Positions 4,550 through 5,594 of a stretch of DNA of 5,594 nucleotides are shown here, piece after piece. Position numbers and translations under genes: made by a program. Numbering within the stretch: the first letter of the stretch is position 1; each line of letters begins with the position of its first letter. The DNA lies in contig DOIS01000364.1 in assembly GCA_003511785.1 (NCBI GenBank), forward strand, positions 1 to 5,594, read 5' to 3'. Below the pieces are notes generated by a model. The model did not search any database. It saw only the letters and a program-made list of their open reading frames with translations, and was not told where the DNA came from. The DNA comes from Paracoccaceae bacterium. GTDB taxonomy: Bacteria; Pseudomonadota; Alphaproteobacteria; Rhodobacterales; Rhodobacteraceae.

Positions 4550-5594
4550 ATGCCGAAGAGAACCGACATCCAGTCGATCATGATCATTGGCGCGGGGCCC
4601 ATCGTGATCGGACAGGCCTGCGAGTTCGACTATTCCGGCGCCCAGGCCTGCAAGGCGCTGCGCGAGGAAGGCTATCGCGTGATCCTGGTCAACTCGAACC
4701 CGGCCACGATCATGACCGATCCGGGCCTCGCCGACGCCACCTATATCGAGCCGATCACGCCCGAGGTGGTCGCCAAGATCATCGAGAAGGAGCGCCCCGA
4801 CGCACTCCTGCCCACCATGGGCGGGCAGACCGGGCTGAACACCTCGCTCAAGCTGGAAGAGATGGGCGTGCTGGCGAAATACGGGGTCGAGATGATCGGC
4901 GCCAAGCGCGAGGCCATCGAGATGGCCGAGGACCGGCGCCTGTTCCGCGAGGCGATGGACCGGATCGGGCTGGAGAACCCCAAGGCGACGATCATCACTG
5001 CGCCCAAGAAGGAGAATGGCGACGCCGATCTCGAAGCGGGCGTGCAGCTGGCCCTGGCCGAGCTGGAGGAGATCGGCCTGCCGGCGATCATCCGCCCCGC
5101 CTATACCCTGGGCGGCACCGGCGGCGGCGTGGCCTACAATCGCGAGGACTATATCCATTACTGCCGTTCGGGCATGGATGCCTCGCCCGTGGGCCAGATC
5201 CTGGTGGACGAAAGCCTGCTGGGCTGGAAGGAATTCGAGATGGAGGTGGTGCGCGACCGCGCCGACAACGCCATCATCGTCTGCTCGATCGAGAACGTGG
5301 ACCCGATGGGGGTGCACACGGGCGATTCGATCACCGTGGCGCCGGCGCTGACGCTGACCGACAAGGAATACCAGATCATGCGCAACGGCTCGATCGCCGT
5401 GCTGCGCGAGATCGGGGTCGAGACCGGCGGGTCGAACGTGCAATGGGCAGTGAACCCCGACGACGGGCGCATGGTGGTGATCGAGATGAACCCCCGCGTC
5501 TCGCGCTCCTCGGCGCTGGCCTCCAAGGCCACCGGCTTTCCCATCGCCAAGATCGCCGCCAAGCTGGCCGTGGGCTATACGCTGGACGAGCTGG
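4550..5594 (+). CDS. carB: Carbamoyl-phosphate synthase large subunit, N-terminal part (3' end cut by window)
   Basis: CarB makes carbamoyl phosphate from bicarbonate, ATP and ammonia that the small subunit CarA releases from glutamine; the product feeds pyrimidine and arginine synthesis in the cytoplasm. The window holds 348 of the roughly 1,070-1,110 codons expected, so it covers the preATP-grasp and most of the first ATP-grasp (carboxyphosphate) half. The start MPKRTDIQSIMIIGAGPI is typical, as are NSNPATIMTD (48-57), MGGQTGLN (90-97), EDRR (127-130), IIRPAYTLGGTGGG (180-193), ESLLGWKEFEMEVVRD (221-236), HTGDSITVAP (256-265) and the metal- and ATP-binding IEMNPRVSRSSA (311-322). A stretch at about 151-172 (APKKENGD and following) is longer than in E. 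coli but, from memory, common in alphaproteobacteria. No frameshift is seen. carA is not in the window, so the two subunits are not adjacent on this side. Confidence 0.98.
   Translation, partial: MPKRTDIQSIMIIGAGPIVIGQACEFDYSGAQACKALREEGYRVILVNSNPATIMTDPGLADATYIEPITPEVVAKIIEKERPDALLPTMGGQTGLNTSLKLEEMGVLAKYGVEMIGAKREAIEMAEDRRLFREAMDRIGLENPKATIITAPKKENGDADLEAGVQLALAELEEIGLPAIIRPAYTLGGTGGGVAYNREDYIHYCRSGMDASPVGQILVDESLLGWKEFEMEVVRDRADNAIIVCSIENVDPMGVHTGDSITVAPALTLTDKEYQIMRNGSIAVLREIGVETGGSNVQWAVNPDDGRMVVIEMNPRVSRSSALASKATGFPIAKIAAKLAVGYTLDEL

Overview
The window looks like one end of a draft contig from a GC-rich alphaproteobacterium, most likely Rhodobacteraceae. This rests on base composition, on codons that end mostly in G or C, on the alphaproteobacterial look of the AspRS (N-terminus HAYRSHTCADL, C-terminus LGLRVIP) and of CarB, and on the dense GC-rich intergenic hairpins. 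The first 22 bases are not genomic. They match the 3' end of an Illumina TruSeq adapter, so the sequence is artificial up to base 22 and the first gene is cut by the contig end.

Layout: (1) 1-22, adapter. (2) 23-267, plus strand, the last 80 codons of a probable hemerythrin-type (HHE) protein. (3) 268-961, about 700 bases with no convincing gene. It holds four degenerate direct-repeat units with a period near 170 bases, each carrying two neighbouring GC-rich hairpins. The last pair sits directly behind the aspS stop codon and may end its transcripts. (4) 962-2944, minus strand, aspS for aspartyl-tRNA synthetase. (5) 2945-3145, a divergent intergenic region with a good aspS promoter and an 11-bp perfect inverted repeat. 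(6) 3146-4381, plus strand, a cyclopropane-fatty-acyl-phospholipid synthase family methyltransferase. (7) 4382-4549, an intergenic region with a sigma-70-like promoter and a small leader hairpin ahead of (8) carB, from 4550 to the window end, the first 348 codons of the carbamoyl-phosphate synthase large subunit.

The genes are mostly housekeeping: tRNA charging, membrane lipid modification, and carbamoyl phosphate for pyrimidine and arginine synthesis. They do not form one pathway, and each seems to have its own transcription unit.

The most unusual signal is inside aspS. The protein has 660 residues, against about 590 for the family. The extra length is one in-frame block of about 204 bases (68 codons) in the GAD insertion domain. 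The block is much richer in A+T than the rest of the gene, uses codons such as TTA, ATA, AAA and CGA that the flanks avoid, and is bracketed by a 6-base direct repeat (GCTTCG) exactly 204 bases apart. Removing it in thought restores a normal AspRS sequence and length. This looks like a fairly recent in-frame insertion into an essential gene.
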